Source of the DNA: Comamonas piscis
Lineage (GTDB): Bacteria; Pseudomonadota; Gammaproteobacteria; Burkholderiales; Burkholderiaceae_C
Direction of reading: 5' to 3'
NCBI RefSeq assembly: GCF_014109725.1
Contig: NZ_CP058554.1
Location: forward strand, 1,736,001-1,800,000
DNA length: 64,000 nt
Position numbers and translations under genes: made by a program. The notes under the pieces were generated by a model. The model was given only the letters and a program-made list of their open reading frames with translations, did no database searches and had not been told where the DNA came from. This document shows, in pieces, positions 16,963 to 25,510 of the stretch. The stretch's first letter is position 1, and each line of letters opens with the position of its first letter.

Positions 16963-17180
16963 TTTCTCATTTTGTTGTTCCTGATAGTTCACATAGTATT
17001 TTTAAGTTTGCCGCTGTCCTGCGGTGCTGCGCAGTCATGGAGGGGGTGTACAAAGGCCTGTACCTGCCCCTTGATGCGCTGAGAATTTTTGGGCTCCGCT
17101 GGAGCCGCACCCCTCATGGTCTGAGCCCGGATGACGGGCTGGACAGTTTCTGTTGTGCTAGTGATTAGGAAAGACGAGCG

Positions 17181-18713
17181 ATGACGCAATCCACCCAACG
17201 TTTGAACGATATTTTGAAGGCGCTTGCGCTCGACCTGAAGCCTTTTGCAGGCCAGGACATCACCAGCCGCTCGCCTGCCGATGGCGTGACCTTGGCGGTT
17301 CTGAAGGCCCACAGCGCGCAACAAGCGCAAGACGCCATTGCGGCGGCCCACCAGGCCTACCTGCAGTGGCGTACCGTACCCGCACCGGTGCGTGGTGAGC
17401 TGGTGCGCCGTTTTGGCCAGACCCTGCGCCAGCACAAGGCAGCGCTGGGCGCGCTGGTGTCGGTAGAGGCCGGCAAGATCACCTCCGAAGGCCTGGGCGA
17501 AGTCCAGGAAATGATCGATATCTGCGACTTCGCCGTGGGCCTGTCGCGCCAGTTGCATGGCCTGACGATTGCCAGCGAGCGCCCCGGCCACCGCATGATG
17601 GAAACCTGGCACCCGATGGGCGTCGTGGGCATCATCTCGGCCTTTAACTTCCCGGTGGCCGTGTGGTGCTGGAACAGCGCGCTGGCGCTGGTGTGTGGCG
17701 ATGCGGTGGTCTGGAAGCCTTCCGAAAAAACCCCGCTGACCGCCGTGGCCTGCCAGCATCTGCTGGAGCAAACCATTGCCGCCTTCAACCAAGAGCAGCC
17801 CGGTGCCGTGCCTGAAGGCCTGGCCCAGCTGCTGATTGGCGCCCGCGAAGTGGGCGAAGTACTGGTGGACAGCCCGCTGGTGCCCGTGGTGAGCGCCACC
17901 GGTTCGACCCGCATGGGCCGCCAGGTTGGCGTGAAGGTGGCTGAGCGCTTTGGCCGCTCCATCCTGGAGCTGGGTGGCAACAACGCGATGATCGTCACAC
18001 CCTCGGCCGACCTGGAGCTGGCCGCCCGCGCCATCACTTTTGCGGCGGTGGGCACCGCCGGCCAGCGCTGCACCACCCTGCGCCGTTTGATCGTGCACAA
18101 ATCGGTGGCCGAGCAGTTGGTGGCGCGTCTGGAGAAGATCTATGGCAGCGTAACCGTAGGCGATCCTCTGACCGACGGCACCTTGGTGGGCCCGCTGATC
18201 GACAAGGCATCGTTTGAAGGCATGCAGGCGGCATTGGCCCAGGCCAAGCAAGAAGGCGGCACCATCATTGGTGGCCAGCGCGAGCGCGAAGACCTCGGCC
18301 AGGACGCCTACTATGTGCGCCCCGCCTTGGTGAAGATGCCTGCCCAGACCAAGGTGATGGAGCATGAAACCTTTGCGCCCATCCTCTACATCGTCACCTA
18401 CGAAGGCAGCGCTGAGGACGCGATTGCGGTGCAGAACGCCGTGCCCCAGGGCCTGTCGTCTGCCATCTTCACCAGCGATCTGCGGGATGCCGAGCGCTTT
18501 ATGTCGCCCGCCGGCAGCGACTGCGGTATTGCCAACGTCAATATCGGCACCTCGGGCGCCGAAATCGGTGGCGCCTTTGGTGGCGAGAAGGAAACCGGCG
18601 GTGGCCGCGAATCCGGCTCGGACGCCTGGAAGGGCTATATGCGCCGCGCCACCAACACCATCAACTACAGTGGCGCGCTGCCACTGGCGCAAGGCGTGCG
18701 CTTTGACGTGTGA
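17181..18713 (+). CDS. amaB: ALDH7-family aldehyde dehydrogenase (piperideine-6-carboxylate / aminoadipate-semialdehyde type)
   Basis: The 510-aa NAD(P)-dependent enzyme has the antiquitin/AmaB pattern. HPMGVVGIISAFNFPVAVW comes first, then GSTRMGRQVG, the general base glutamate in ILELGGNNAMIV, and catalytic Cys in GTAGQRCTTLRR. The ALDH7 C-terminal region GAFGGEKETGGGRESGSDAW follows. Family members oxidise alpha-aminoadipate semialdehyde (cyclic piperideine-6-carboxylate) to alpha-aminoadipate in lysine breakdown. No other lysine-catabolic gene is adjacent, so the substrate is inferred from family. A divergent LysR gene probably controls it, and a terminator follows at 18911-18943. Confidence 0.85.
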   Translation: MTQSTQRLNDILKALALDLKPFAGQDITSRSPADGVTLAVLKAHSAQQAQDAIAAAHQAYLQWRTVPAPVRGELVRRFGQTLRQHKAALGALVSVEAGKITSEGLGEVQEMIDICDFAVGLSRQLHGLTIASERPGHRMMETWHPMGVVGIISAFNFPVAVWCWNSALALVCGDAVVWKPSEKTPLTAVACQHLLEQTIAAFNQEQPGAVPEGLAQLLIGAREVGEVLVDSPLVPVVSATGSTRMGRQVGVKVAERFGRSILELGGNNAMIVTPSADLELAARAITFAAVGTAGQRCTTLRRLIVHKSVAEQLVARLEKIYGSVTVGDPLTDGTLVGPLIDKASFEGMQAALAQAKQEGGTIIGGQREREDLGQDAYYVRPALVKMPAQTKVMEHETFAPILYIVTYEGSAEDAIAVQNAVPQGLSSAIFTSDLRDAERFMSPAGSDCGIANVNIGTSGAEIGGAFGGEKETGGGRESGSDAWKGYMRRATNTINYSGALPLAQGVRFDV

Positions 18714-19075
18714 TGAGGGAGCAGCCGCAGGCTGGTGCCGTGGACATGCTGCCCACTGCCCGGCCTTGCAGTGCTCCCAAACGGGGCGGCCGCTGCGCCG
18801 CCTGGTGTGTGCTGCCAGCGCAGGTCACTGATATGCCTCTGCCCTGTGCGGCCTCCCACGCGGGCAGGGGCTTTGCGCTCCTCTCTGCCACCCCACCAGC
18901 ATCCACCAAGGGCTGGCCTGCCATCGTTGCAGGCCAGCCTTTTGTGCATGTACTGGTGCAGATTTTTACTGTGCTGCCCAGCCGCTTGCTGCGCTGGCGC
19001 AATGCGCAACCAGGCCAGATGGGGTCCAATCCCCCGCTTTTGGCGCATCGATGACAAATACAAAGGAGACAAGAC
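18714..19075 (+). other. Intergenic region between the ALDH7 gene and the TPP enzyme gene
   Basis: No coding sequence is supported. The region holds a strong terminator at 18911-18943 and, just before 19076, a good ribosome site (AAGGAG). The first 190 nt are GC-rich with nothing recognisable; the promoter of the downstream gene is presumably in 18945-19060, but no convincing boxes stand out. Confidence 0.6.
18911..18943 (+). terminator. Intrinsic terminator after the ALDH7 gene
   Basis: GGCTGGCCTGC pairs perfectly (11 bp) with GCAGGCCAGCC over a 7-nt loop and is followed by TTTT. It lies about 200 nt downstream of the stop codon. Confidence 0.85.
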
Positions 19076-20767
19076 ATGGCAGACAACCAACCAACACGTA
19101 CCGGTGGCCAACTGGTGGTAGACCAGCTGCTGATCCACGGCGTGCAGCAGATTTTTACCGTGCCGGGCGAGAGCTTTCTGGCGGTGCTCGATGCGCTGTA
19201 TGACGCGCCGATCGAAACAACGATTTGCCGCCAGGAGGGCGGTGCCGCGATGATGGCCGAAGCCCAGGGCAAGCTGACCGGCCAACCCGGTATCTGCATG
19301 GTCACCCGGGGGCCGGGAGCGACCAATGCGTCGGCAGGCTTGCATATTGCGATGCAGGATTCGACCCCGATGATCCTCTTCGTCGGCCAGATCGAGCGCT
19401 CGGCCCGGGGCCGCGAGGCCTTCCAGGAGCTGGACTACCGCGCGGTGTTTGGCAGCATGGTCAAGTGGGCGACCGAGATTGATGATGCGGCGCGCATTCC
19501 TGAGACCATTGCCCGCGCCTTTGCGGTGGCCACCAGCGGCCGCCCCGGCCCGGTGGTGATCGCCTTGCCCGAAGACATGCTGCGCGATGCCGTCACCGTG
19601 CCCGATGCCCGCCGCTACCAGCCAGCGCCTGCCAACGCGGCGGATGCCGATGTGGCCGCAGTGGTGGCCCAACTGGCGGCCGCGAAAAACCCCATCATCA
19701 TCGCCGGTGGCTCACGCTGGAACGCGCAGGCCCAGCAAGACATTGCCGCCTTTGCCGCTGCCCATGCGGTGCCGGTGGCCTGTTCCTTCCGCCGCCAGAT
19801 GGTGTTCCCTGCCCACCATGCCAACTATGCGGGCGACGTGGGCCTGGGCGTGAACCCCAAGCTGATTGCCCGCATCAAGCAGGCCGACCTGGTGGTGCTG
19901 CTGGGTGGGCGCATGTCCGAGGTGCCGTCGCAGGGCTACAGCCTGCTGGGTATTCCGGCGAGCAGCGGCCAGCAGCTGATCCATATCCATCCTGATCCGG
20001 ATGAGTTGGGCCGGGTCTACCAGGCCGACCAGGCGATTGTGGCCGCGCCTGATTCCTTCTGCGCCGCACTGGCGCGGCAGCCGGCCGCCGCAGCGCGCCC
20101 CGAGCGCCAGGCGCTGGTGCAGCAAGCCCATGCCGACTACCTGGCCTGGAGCGACCCTGCGCCCATCCAGGTGCCGGGTGCGCTGCAGATGGGCCAGCTG
20201 ATGGCGCATGTGCGCGAAGTGCTGCCGGCCGACACGGTCTGGTGCAATGGCGCCGGCAACTTTGCCACCTGGGTGCACCGCTTCTGGCCGTTTAACCACT
20301 ATGGCAGCCAGCTGGCCCCTACCAGCGGCAGCATGGGCTATGGCCTGCCGGCCGCCGTGGGTGCCAAGCGCCTGGACAAGCAGCGCAGCGTTGTCTGCAT
20401 CGCTGGCGATGGCGACTTTTTGATGCATGGCCAGGAGTTTGCAACCGCCGTGCAGTACCAGCTGCCCATCATCGTGCTGCTGATCGACAACGGCATGTAC
20501 GGCACCATCCGCATGCACCAGGAGCGCGACTACCCGAACCGGGTCAGCGCCACTGAGCTGCGCAACCCTGACTTTGTCGCCTACGCCAAGGCATTTGGCG
20601 GCAATGCCGCCCTGGTCGAGAAGACCGAAGACTTTGCGCCCGCGCTGGCTGCCATGCGCAGCTGGGCCGAACAGCACCAGCTGCCGGTGATCCTGCACTG
20701 CAAGCTCGACCCGCAGGCGATCACCCCGGCGCGTAGCCTGGACCAGATCCGAGGCACGGGCGTTTAA
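19076..20767 (+). CDS. Thiamine-pyrophosphate enzyme, acetolactate-synthase-like
   Basis: The 563-aa protein has the three domains of the TPP family. The N-terminal pyrimidine-binding domain has the catalytic glutamate (CRQEGGAAMMAEAQG, near residue 54) and VTRGPGATNASAGLHIA; a central domain follows. The C-terminal diphosphate-binding domain has GDGDFLMHGQEFATA ... IDNGMYGT. It resembles catalytic subunits of acetolactate synthase and related decarboxylases/carboligases. No regulatory (IlvN-type) gene accompanies it, so a biosynthetic ilvB role is unlikely; the substrate is unknown. AAGGAG lies 7 nt before the ATG. Read as a single-gene unit between two terminators. Confidence 0.88.
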   Translation: MADNQPTRTGGQLVVDQLLIHGVQQIFTVPGESFLAVLDALYDAPIETTICRQEGGAAMMAEAQGKLTGQPGICMVTRGPGATNASAGLHIAMQDSTPMILFVGQIERSARGREAFQELDYRAVFGSMVKWATEIDDAARIPETIARAFAVATSGRPGPVVIALPEDMLRDAVTVPDARRYQPAPANAADADVAAVVAQLAAAKNPIIIAGGSRWNAQAQQDIAAFAAAHAVPVACSFRRQMVFPAHHANYAGDVGLGVNPKLIARIKQADLVVLLGGRMSEVPSQGYSLLGIPASSGQQLIHIHPDPDELGRVYQADQAIVAAPDSFCAALARQPAAAARPERQALVQQAHADYLAWSDPAPIQVPGALQMGQLMAHVREVLPADTVWCNGAGNFATWVHRFWPFNHYGSQLAPTSGSMGYGLPAAVGAKRLDKQRSVVCIAGDGDFLMHGQEFATAVQYQLPIIVLLIDNGMYGTIRMHQERDYPNRVSATELRNPDFVAYAKAFGGNAALVEKTEDFAPALAAMRSWAEQHQLPVILHCKLDPQAITPARSLDQIRGTGV

Positions 20768-20794
20768 GCCTCCCGCTGCCCGATAGCGGCAGCG

Positions 20795-20829
20795 CAAAAA
20801 AAGGCACCGAGCAAAAACTCGGTGCCTTT
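20795..20829. terminator. Bidirectional terminator between TPP enzyme and PhoH-like gene
   Basis: AAGGCACCGAG and CTCGGTGCCTT form a perfect 11-bp stem with a 6-nt loop. The upstream run of A residues gives seven T residues on the minus strand (for the PhoH-like gene, whose stop is at 20883). The plus strand has three T residues after the stem. Confidence 0.92.
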
Positions 20830-20882
20830 GGTGTTTCGGCGTGGGCGGGATGCTGCAAAGCCCCGCCGCAGCCTAGAGCTGC

Positions 20883-22634
20883 TTAAAGCACATCGCTGGC
20901 AAAGTCGGCCAGGCGCGAGCGCTCGCCGCGTGCCAGGGTGATGTGGCCGCTGTGTGGCCAGCCCTTGAAGCGGTCCACCACATAGGTCAGGCCAGAGGAG
21001 CCTTCGGTCAGGTAGGGCGTGTCGATCTGGGCCAGGTTGCCCATGCAGATAATCTTGGTACCGGGGCCGGCACGGGTGATCAAGGTCTTCATCTGCTTGG
21101 GGGTCAGGTTCTGCGCCTCGTCGATGATCACGTACTTGTTCAGGAAGGTACGACCGCGCATGAAGTTCATGCTCTTGATCTTGATGCGGCTGCGGATCAG
21201 GTCATTGGTGGCAGAGCGCCCCCATTCACCGGGATTGCCGCCGTCGCCCTTGGCCAGGAACTCCAGGTTGTCGTCCAGTGCGCCCATCCAGGGCCCCATC
21301 TTCTCTTCTTCGGTGCCGGGCAGAAAGCCGATGTCCTCGCCCACGCTGACGGTGGCGCGGGTCATGATGATCTCGGTGTAGCGGCGCTCGTCGAGCACCT
21401 GGTTCAGACCAGCGGCCAGCGCCATCAAGGTCTTGCCGGTGCCGGCCGTGCCAGCCAGGGTGACAAAGTCCACATCCGGGTCCATCAGCAGGTTCATCGC
21501 GAAGTTCTGCTCACGGTTGCGGGTGGTCACGCCCCACACATTGTTCTTCTGGTGGCCGTAGTCCTTCAGTGTCTCCAGCACCGCCGTCTTGTCGCGGATC
21601 TCGATCACGCGGGCAAACAGACTGTTCTCGCCCGGTGCCTCATAGAAGACAAACTGGTTGATGTGCAACTGCTGGGTGATCGGGCCGCTGATGCGGTAGC
21701 AGGTGGAGGCGCCCGATTGCCAGCTCTCGACTTTCTTGCCGACCTTGGCCCAGAAATCCAGCGGCAGCTGCAGCATGCCGGTGTAGAGCAGGTCGCCATC
21801 TTCCAGCGTCTTGTCGTTCTGGTAGTCCTCGGCTTCCAAGCCCAGTGCACGCGCCTTGACGCGCATGTTGATGTCCTTGGACACCAGCACCACGGGGCGA
21901 TCGGGATGGCGTTGGCGCAGGGCCTCGACCACGCCCAGGATCTGGTTGTCGGCCTTGCCCTGGGGCAGGCTTTCGGGCAGTTGGTAGGTCAGCGGCTCGG
22001 TTTGGAAGAACAAGCAGCCGCTGGCGCCTTTTTGGCCGGTGGCATCCAGGCGAATGCCCTGGGCCAGATGGGCCTCTTGGCTGGCGACCAGCGCATCGAG
22101 CGTGCGGCTGGCCTGGCGGCCATTGCGGGCCACTTCGGTCATGCCCTTCTTGTGGCCGTCCAGCTCTTCGAGCACGATCATCGGCAGGTAGATGTCGTGT
22201 TCTTCAAAGCGGAACAGGCTGCTGGGGTCATGCAGCAGCACGTTGGTGTCCAGCACAAACAGCTTGGCTTTGCCACTGCGTGGCTTGGCCGCCTTGGCAG
22301 GCTTGTTGTCGGTGGTGGGGATGGCATCGGCAACCACCGGGCTGCGCGCAGGCTGGGCGGGCTGTACAGGTGCCGCTGGCGGCTTGGCGCTGACGGTTGC
22401 GGGCGCTGTAGGCTTTTTGCTGCGCGCGGCCTTTGGGGCGGGCGCAGCGGCTTGGGGACGGCGTGGCGCAGGGGCGCTCGCCACTACCGGCTCGAAATCC
22501 ATGTCGGGGAGGTCGTCGGCTTGTTCATCGCGCGCGTTGCCCGCAGATGCACGGGATTTGGCGCTGGTCTTGGCGGAAAAGTCGCCAGTCGAAAGCTGGC
22601 TGCCACGGCGGCTGGGTGCGGGAGGCAAGGGCAT
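20883..22634 (-). CDS. PIN-domain / PhoH-family ATPase fusion
   Basis: The 583-aa protein has a disordered Ala/Pro/Lys-rich N-terminus (about residues 1-120). A PIN nuclease-type domain follows (KLFVLDTNVLLHDPSSLF ... IVLEELDGHKKG ... VLVSKDINMRVKARALG). The C-terminal PhoH ATPase has Walker A GTAGTGKTLMALAA and Walker B YVIIDEAQNLT. PIN-PhoH (PhoH2-type) proteins are described as RNA-unwinding and RNA-cleaving enzymes; the cellular role in betaproteobacteria is not settled. The conserved part starts near residue 120, so the annotated start could be later. It lies downstream of the peroxiredoxin gene on the same strand but behind a hairpin. Confidence 0.93.
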   Translation of the reverse strand: MPLPPAPSRRGSQLSTGDFSAKTSAKSRASAGNARDEQADDLPDMDFEPVVASAPAPRRPQAAAPAPKAARSKKPTAPATVSAKPPAAPVQPAQPARSPVVADAIPTTDNKPAKAAKPRSGKAKLFVLDTNVLLHDPSSLFRFEEHDIYLPMIVLEELDGHKKGMTEVARNGRQASRTLDALVASQEAHLAQGIRLDATGQKGASGCLFFQTEPLTYQLPESLPQGKADNQILGVVEALRQRHPDRPVVLVSKDINMRVKARALGLEAEDYQNDKTLEDGDLLYTGMLQLPLDFWAKVGKKVESWQSGASTCYRISGPITQQLHINQFVFYEAPGENSLFARVIEIRDKTAVLETLKDYGHQKNNVWGVTTRNREQNFAMNLLMDPDVDFVTLAGTAGTGKTLMALAAGLNQVLDERRYTEIIMTRATVSVGEDIGFLPGTEEEKMGPWMGALDDNLEFLAKGDGGNPGEWGRSATNDLIRSRIKIKSMNFMRGRTFLNKYVIIDEAQNLTPKQMKTLITRAGPGTKIICMGNLAQIDTPYLTEGSSGLTYVVDRFKGWPHSGHITLARGERSRLADFASDVL

Positions 22635-22705
22635 GGAGCTCGGGGCCTTTATCTAAACACTCGCCAAGTGGGCGAACGCACTCTGGTGGCCCGCCAGCCC
22701 CATGC

Positions 22706-22740
22706 AAAAAAGGCCATCTCGCAAGCAAGACAGCCTTTTT
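22706..22740 (-). terminator. Probable terminator between the peroxiredoxin and PhoH-like genes
   Basis: AAAAAGGC (22707-22714) pairs with GCCTTTTT (22733-22740), with an imperfect inner stem (TCTcGC/GCaAGA), forming a long interrupted hairpin. On the minus strand it ends in six T residues. It is 177 nt downstream of the bcp stop. Confidence 0.65.
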
Positions 22741-22916
22741 GGATGGAAGAGGGCGGAACAGTCCAGACTCAAATTCATGGGCCCATTATGCACACTCTAG
22801 GCAGCACGAAATCAGCAATCGCCGTCACAGAGCGCTGTGGCGGTTGCGAAAGGTGGAAACGGCAACGGCGCGCATCCGCAGACAGCGCGCCGCCACCAAA
22901 AACTGCCGGTCTGGGA

Positions 22917-23405
22917 TCAGGCAGCCTTCTTTTGCGCAGCCTTCATCGACTTGACAGCCTTGAGCACTTCTTCCACATGGCCCAGCACCTTCAGGCCGCG
23001 CCATTCCTGGACCAGCATGCCATCGGGGCCCACCAGGAAGGTCGAGCGCTCGATGCCCTTGACCTTCTTGCCGTACATGATCTTGTTCTTGACCACGCCG
23101 AACATGTGGCAGAGTTTTTCTTCGGTGTCAGCGATCAGCTCGAACGGGAGTTCGAGCTTTTCCTTGAAGTCGTCGTGCGACTTCATGTTGTCGCGCGACA
23201 CGCCGAAGACGGCAGCACCAGCCTTAACAAAATCCGCGTACTTGTCGCGGAATTGCATGGCTTCGGTGGTACAACCGGGGGTGTTATCCTTGGGGTAGAA
23301 GTACAGCACCAGAATTTGCCCCTGATGCGACGTGTTGGAAACCTTGAGGCCTCCCGTCGCTTGTGCATCAAATTCTGGCAGGGGTTTGTTGACAACAACA
23401 GCCAT
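22917..23405 (-). CDS. bcp: Peroxiredoxin of the Bcp/PrxQ type
   Basis: The 162-aa thioredoxin-fold peroxidase reduces hydrogen and organic peroxides. The peroxidatic cysteine is Cys45 in YPKDNTPGCTTEAMQFRD. The second cysteine of E. coli Bcp, five residues later, is absent (methionine there). The only other cysteine is Cys99 in EEKLCHMFGV, the position used as resolving cysteine in other PrxQ proteins. The C-terminus is Lys/Ala-rich. An AT-rich leader lies upstream. Confidence 0.95.
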   Translation of the reverse strand: MAVVVNKPLPEFDAQATGGLKVSNTSHQGQILVLYFYPKDNTPGCTTEAMQFRDKYADFVKAGAAVFGVSRDNMKSHDDFKEKLELPFELIADTEEKLCHMFGVVKNKIMYGKKVKGIERSTFLVGPDGMLVQEWRGLKVLGHVEEVLKAVKSMKAAQKKAA

Positions 23406-23559
23406 AGCTCTCTATTTTCTCCGGAGTAATCGCAAAAAGGCCGCAGGAATCAAAGTATTCATCTAGTTGTTATTCAGGCCCGCAGCCACAAGCGAGTATT
23501 TTAACCCGAATCGAAATATTTATCGAGCCCCTCTGATAAACACAGGCTATCGATTGTGG

Positions 23560-23940
23560 TTATAGCTCTGCGGGTTCCACTAAAGCGGCAAGTAACACTT
23601 TGCGTCCTTCCCCGGCCAAGACGTTGTAGGTACGGCATGCGGCGGGGGTATCCATCGTCTCGAATCCTATGCGTTTGGCGATCAATGGGGCCAACCAGGC
23701 TGGCGAAGGAAAACGTAACCGATTGCCACTGCCGAAAATTATCGTTTCCACCTCAGCCTCGGCCAATTGGGCAAAATGGGCAGGTCCCAGGTCTTCGAAA
23801 CGTGTGCAATCCCACACCTGAAGGCTGCCATTGGAGCCGACCACCAGGCTGGTGCTGTGGCGCTGTTGGTCTACCGCCAACCAGCCCGGTCCGTAGCCGG
23901 TGATGGTCAAGGTGTCGGATTTGTCGGGCTGGAACTTCAT
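23560..23940 (-). CDS. Mth938-like (DUF498/NdufAF3-type) domain protein
   Basis: The 126-aa protein begins MKFQPDKSDTLTITGYGPGW. It contains GSLQVWDC and ETIIFGSGNRLRFPSPAWLA, the pattern of the Mth938/DUF498 fold. The family also includes the mitochondrial complex I assembly factor NDUFAF3; the bacterial role is unknown. The ATG at 23940 fits the family start, nine codons inside the longest frame. No clear Shine-Dalgarno. Divergent from alaA. Confidence 0.85.
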   Translation of the reverse strand: MKFQPDKSDTLTITGYGPGWLAVDQQRHSTSLVVGSNGSLQVWDCTRFEDLGPAHFAQLAEAEVETIIFGSGNRLRFPSPAWLAPLIAKRIGFETMDTPAACRTYNVLAGEGRKVLLAALVEPAEL

Positions 23941-24136
23941 GGGGCAGGCTTTCAGCAAACGGGGCAAGGGGTGGCGGTGGCAGGCTGCGGCAGCCGCAAG
24001 GAGCCACTACAGGGCGATCAACGCGAAGATCTGTGGTCAAATTATAGTTTTCACCTAGTTGGATTGTGGGTTCGAGGTGTTGGCATGGTTGCCTGCCGGC
24101 TGCAATTCCCTGTTTTCAGAGGTAGTGGTATCTGTC

Positions 24137-25432
24137 ATGAAGACGATTCAAAAATCCGCCAAGCTGGCCAATGTGTGTTACGACATTCGAGGGCCGATCA
24201 TGGACGCGGCGAAGCGGATGGAGGACGAAGGACAGAAGATCACCAAGCTCAACATCGGCAACTTGGCGGTGTTTGGCTTTGATGCCCCTGAAGAGGTGCA
24301 GCAGGACATGATCCGCAACCTGCCCAACTCGGCAGGCTACTCCGACAGCAAGGGCATTTTTGCGGCGCGCAAAGCGGTGATGCATGAGACCCAGCGCCTG
24401 GGCGTCAAGGGCGTGGGCCTCGATGACATCTACCTGGGCAATGGCGCGTCCGAGCTGATCAGCCTGGCTACCAATGCCTTGCTGGACACCGGCGACGAGA
24501 TGCTGCTGCCCGCACCCGATTACCCGCTGTGGACCGCTGCCACTAGCCTGTCGGGCGGCACGCCAGTGCATTACCTCTGCGACGAGGAAAACGGTTGGAT
24601 GCCCAATCTGGCCGACATCCGCGCCAAGATCACGCCCCGCACCAAGGCCATTGTGGTCATCAACCCCAACAACCCCACCGGCGCGCTGTACTCCGACGCA
24701 CTGCTGCACGATATTGTGCAGATCGCCCGGGAGCACGGCCTGGTCATCTTTGCTGACGAGGTCTATGACAAGGTGCTGTATGACGACGCCAAGCACACAC
24801 CCCTAGCGGCGCTGTCGCAGGATGTGCTGACCATCACCTTCAACTCGCTCTCCAAGGCCTACCGCAGCTGCGGCTACCGCGCCGGCTGGATGGTGATCTC
24901 GGGCGACAAGAGCGGTGCGGGCGACTATATCGAAGGCTTGAACATGCTCTCCAACATGCGCCTGTGTGCCAATGTGCCGGGCCAATGGGCCGTGCAGACG
25001 GCGCTGGGCGGTCACCAGAGCATCGACGAGTTGGTGCAAGAGGGCGGGCGCCTGCGCAAGCAGCGCGATCTGGCCTGGGAGCTGATCAATGCCATCCCCG
25101 GTGTCAGCTGTGTCAAGCCCCAAGGCGCGCTGTACATGTTCCCCAAGCTCGATCCCCAGATCTACCCGATCAAGGACGACCAGGATTTCTTCCTGCAGGT
25201 GCTCAAAGAGACCCGCGTGATGCTGGTCCAGGGCACCGGCTTCAACTGGCCCCGTCCAGACCATTTCCGCATTGTGTTCCTGCCCCATGAGGCCGACCTG
25301 CGGGACGCCATCAACCGCCTGGCCGCCTTCCTGGCCAGGTACCGCCTTCGCCACGGCACCGACCAGCTTGCACATGCCCACAAGGCGGACATCAAGCTGG
25401 TGAAGCCCAAGGCAGAAAAATCTGCTGCCTGA
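24137..25432 (+). CDS. alaA: Alanine-type aminotransferase (AlaA-like)
   Basis: The 431-aa PLP-dependent class I aminotransferase matches E. coli AlaA closely in motif order. It runs KLANVCYDIRGPIMDAAKRM, FGFDAPEEVQQDMIRNLPNS, PAPDYPLWTAATSLSGGTPV and INPNNPTGALYS, with the PLP lysine in FNSLSKAYRSCGYRAGW. It makes alanine from pyruvate with glutamate as amino donor. The C-terminus is extended and lysine-rich compared with E. coli. It precedes hom by 78 nt with a hairpin between, an order common in betaproteobacteria. Confidence 0.93.
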   Translation: MKTIQKSAKLANVCYDIRGPIMDAAKRMEDEGQKITKLNIGNLAVFGFDAPEEVQQDMIRNLPNSAGYSDSKGIFAARKAVMHETQRLGVKGVGLDDIYLGNGASELISLATNALLDTGDEMLLPAPDYPLWTAATSLSGGTPVHYLCDEENGWMPNLADIRAKITPRTKAIVVINPNNPTGALYSDALLHDIVQIAREHGLVIFADEVYDKVLYDDAKHTPLAALSQDVLTITFNSLSKAYRSCGYRAGWMVISGDKSGAGDYIEGLNMLSNMRLCANVPGQWAVQTALGGHQSIDELVQEGGRLRKQRDLAWELINAIPGVSCVKPQGALYMFPKLDPQIYPIKDDQDFFLQVLKETRVMLVQGTGFNWPRPDHFRIVFLPHEADLRDAINRLAAFLARYRLRHGTDQLAHAHKADIKLVKPKAEKSAA

Positions 25433-25460
25433 ATCGGCACTTTTCCGATCTGACAACACA

Positions 25461-25485
25461 GGCGTCCGGCTGGACGCCTTGTTAG
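25461..25485 (+). terminator. Hairpin between alaA and hom (weak terminator or attenuator)
   Basis: GGCGTCC and GGACGCC pair over a 4-nt loop and are followed by TTGTTAGTTATT, a broken T tract. It lies 29 nt after the alaA stop and 26 nt before hom, so it may terminate partially. Confidence 0.5.
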
Positions 25486-25510
25486 TTATTAAACGCATTC
25501 AAGAGAATTT

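Noticed and set aside
18710..19121. Plus-strand open frames across the ALDH7-TPP intergenic region
   Set aside because: They run through a strong terminator and into the next gene's start, have no ribosome site and no protein-like composition.
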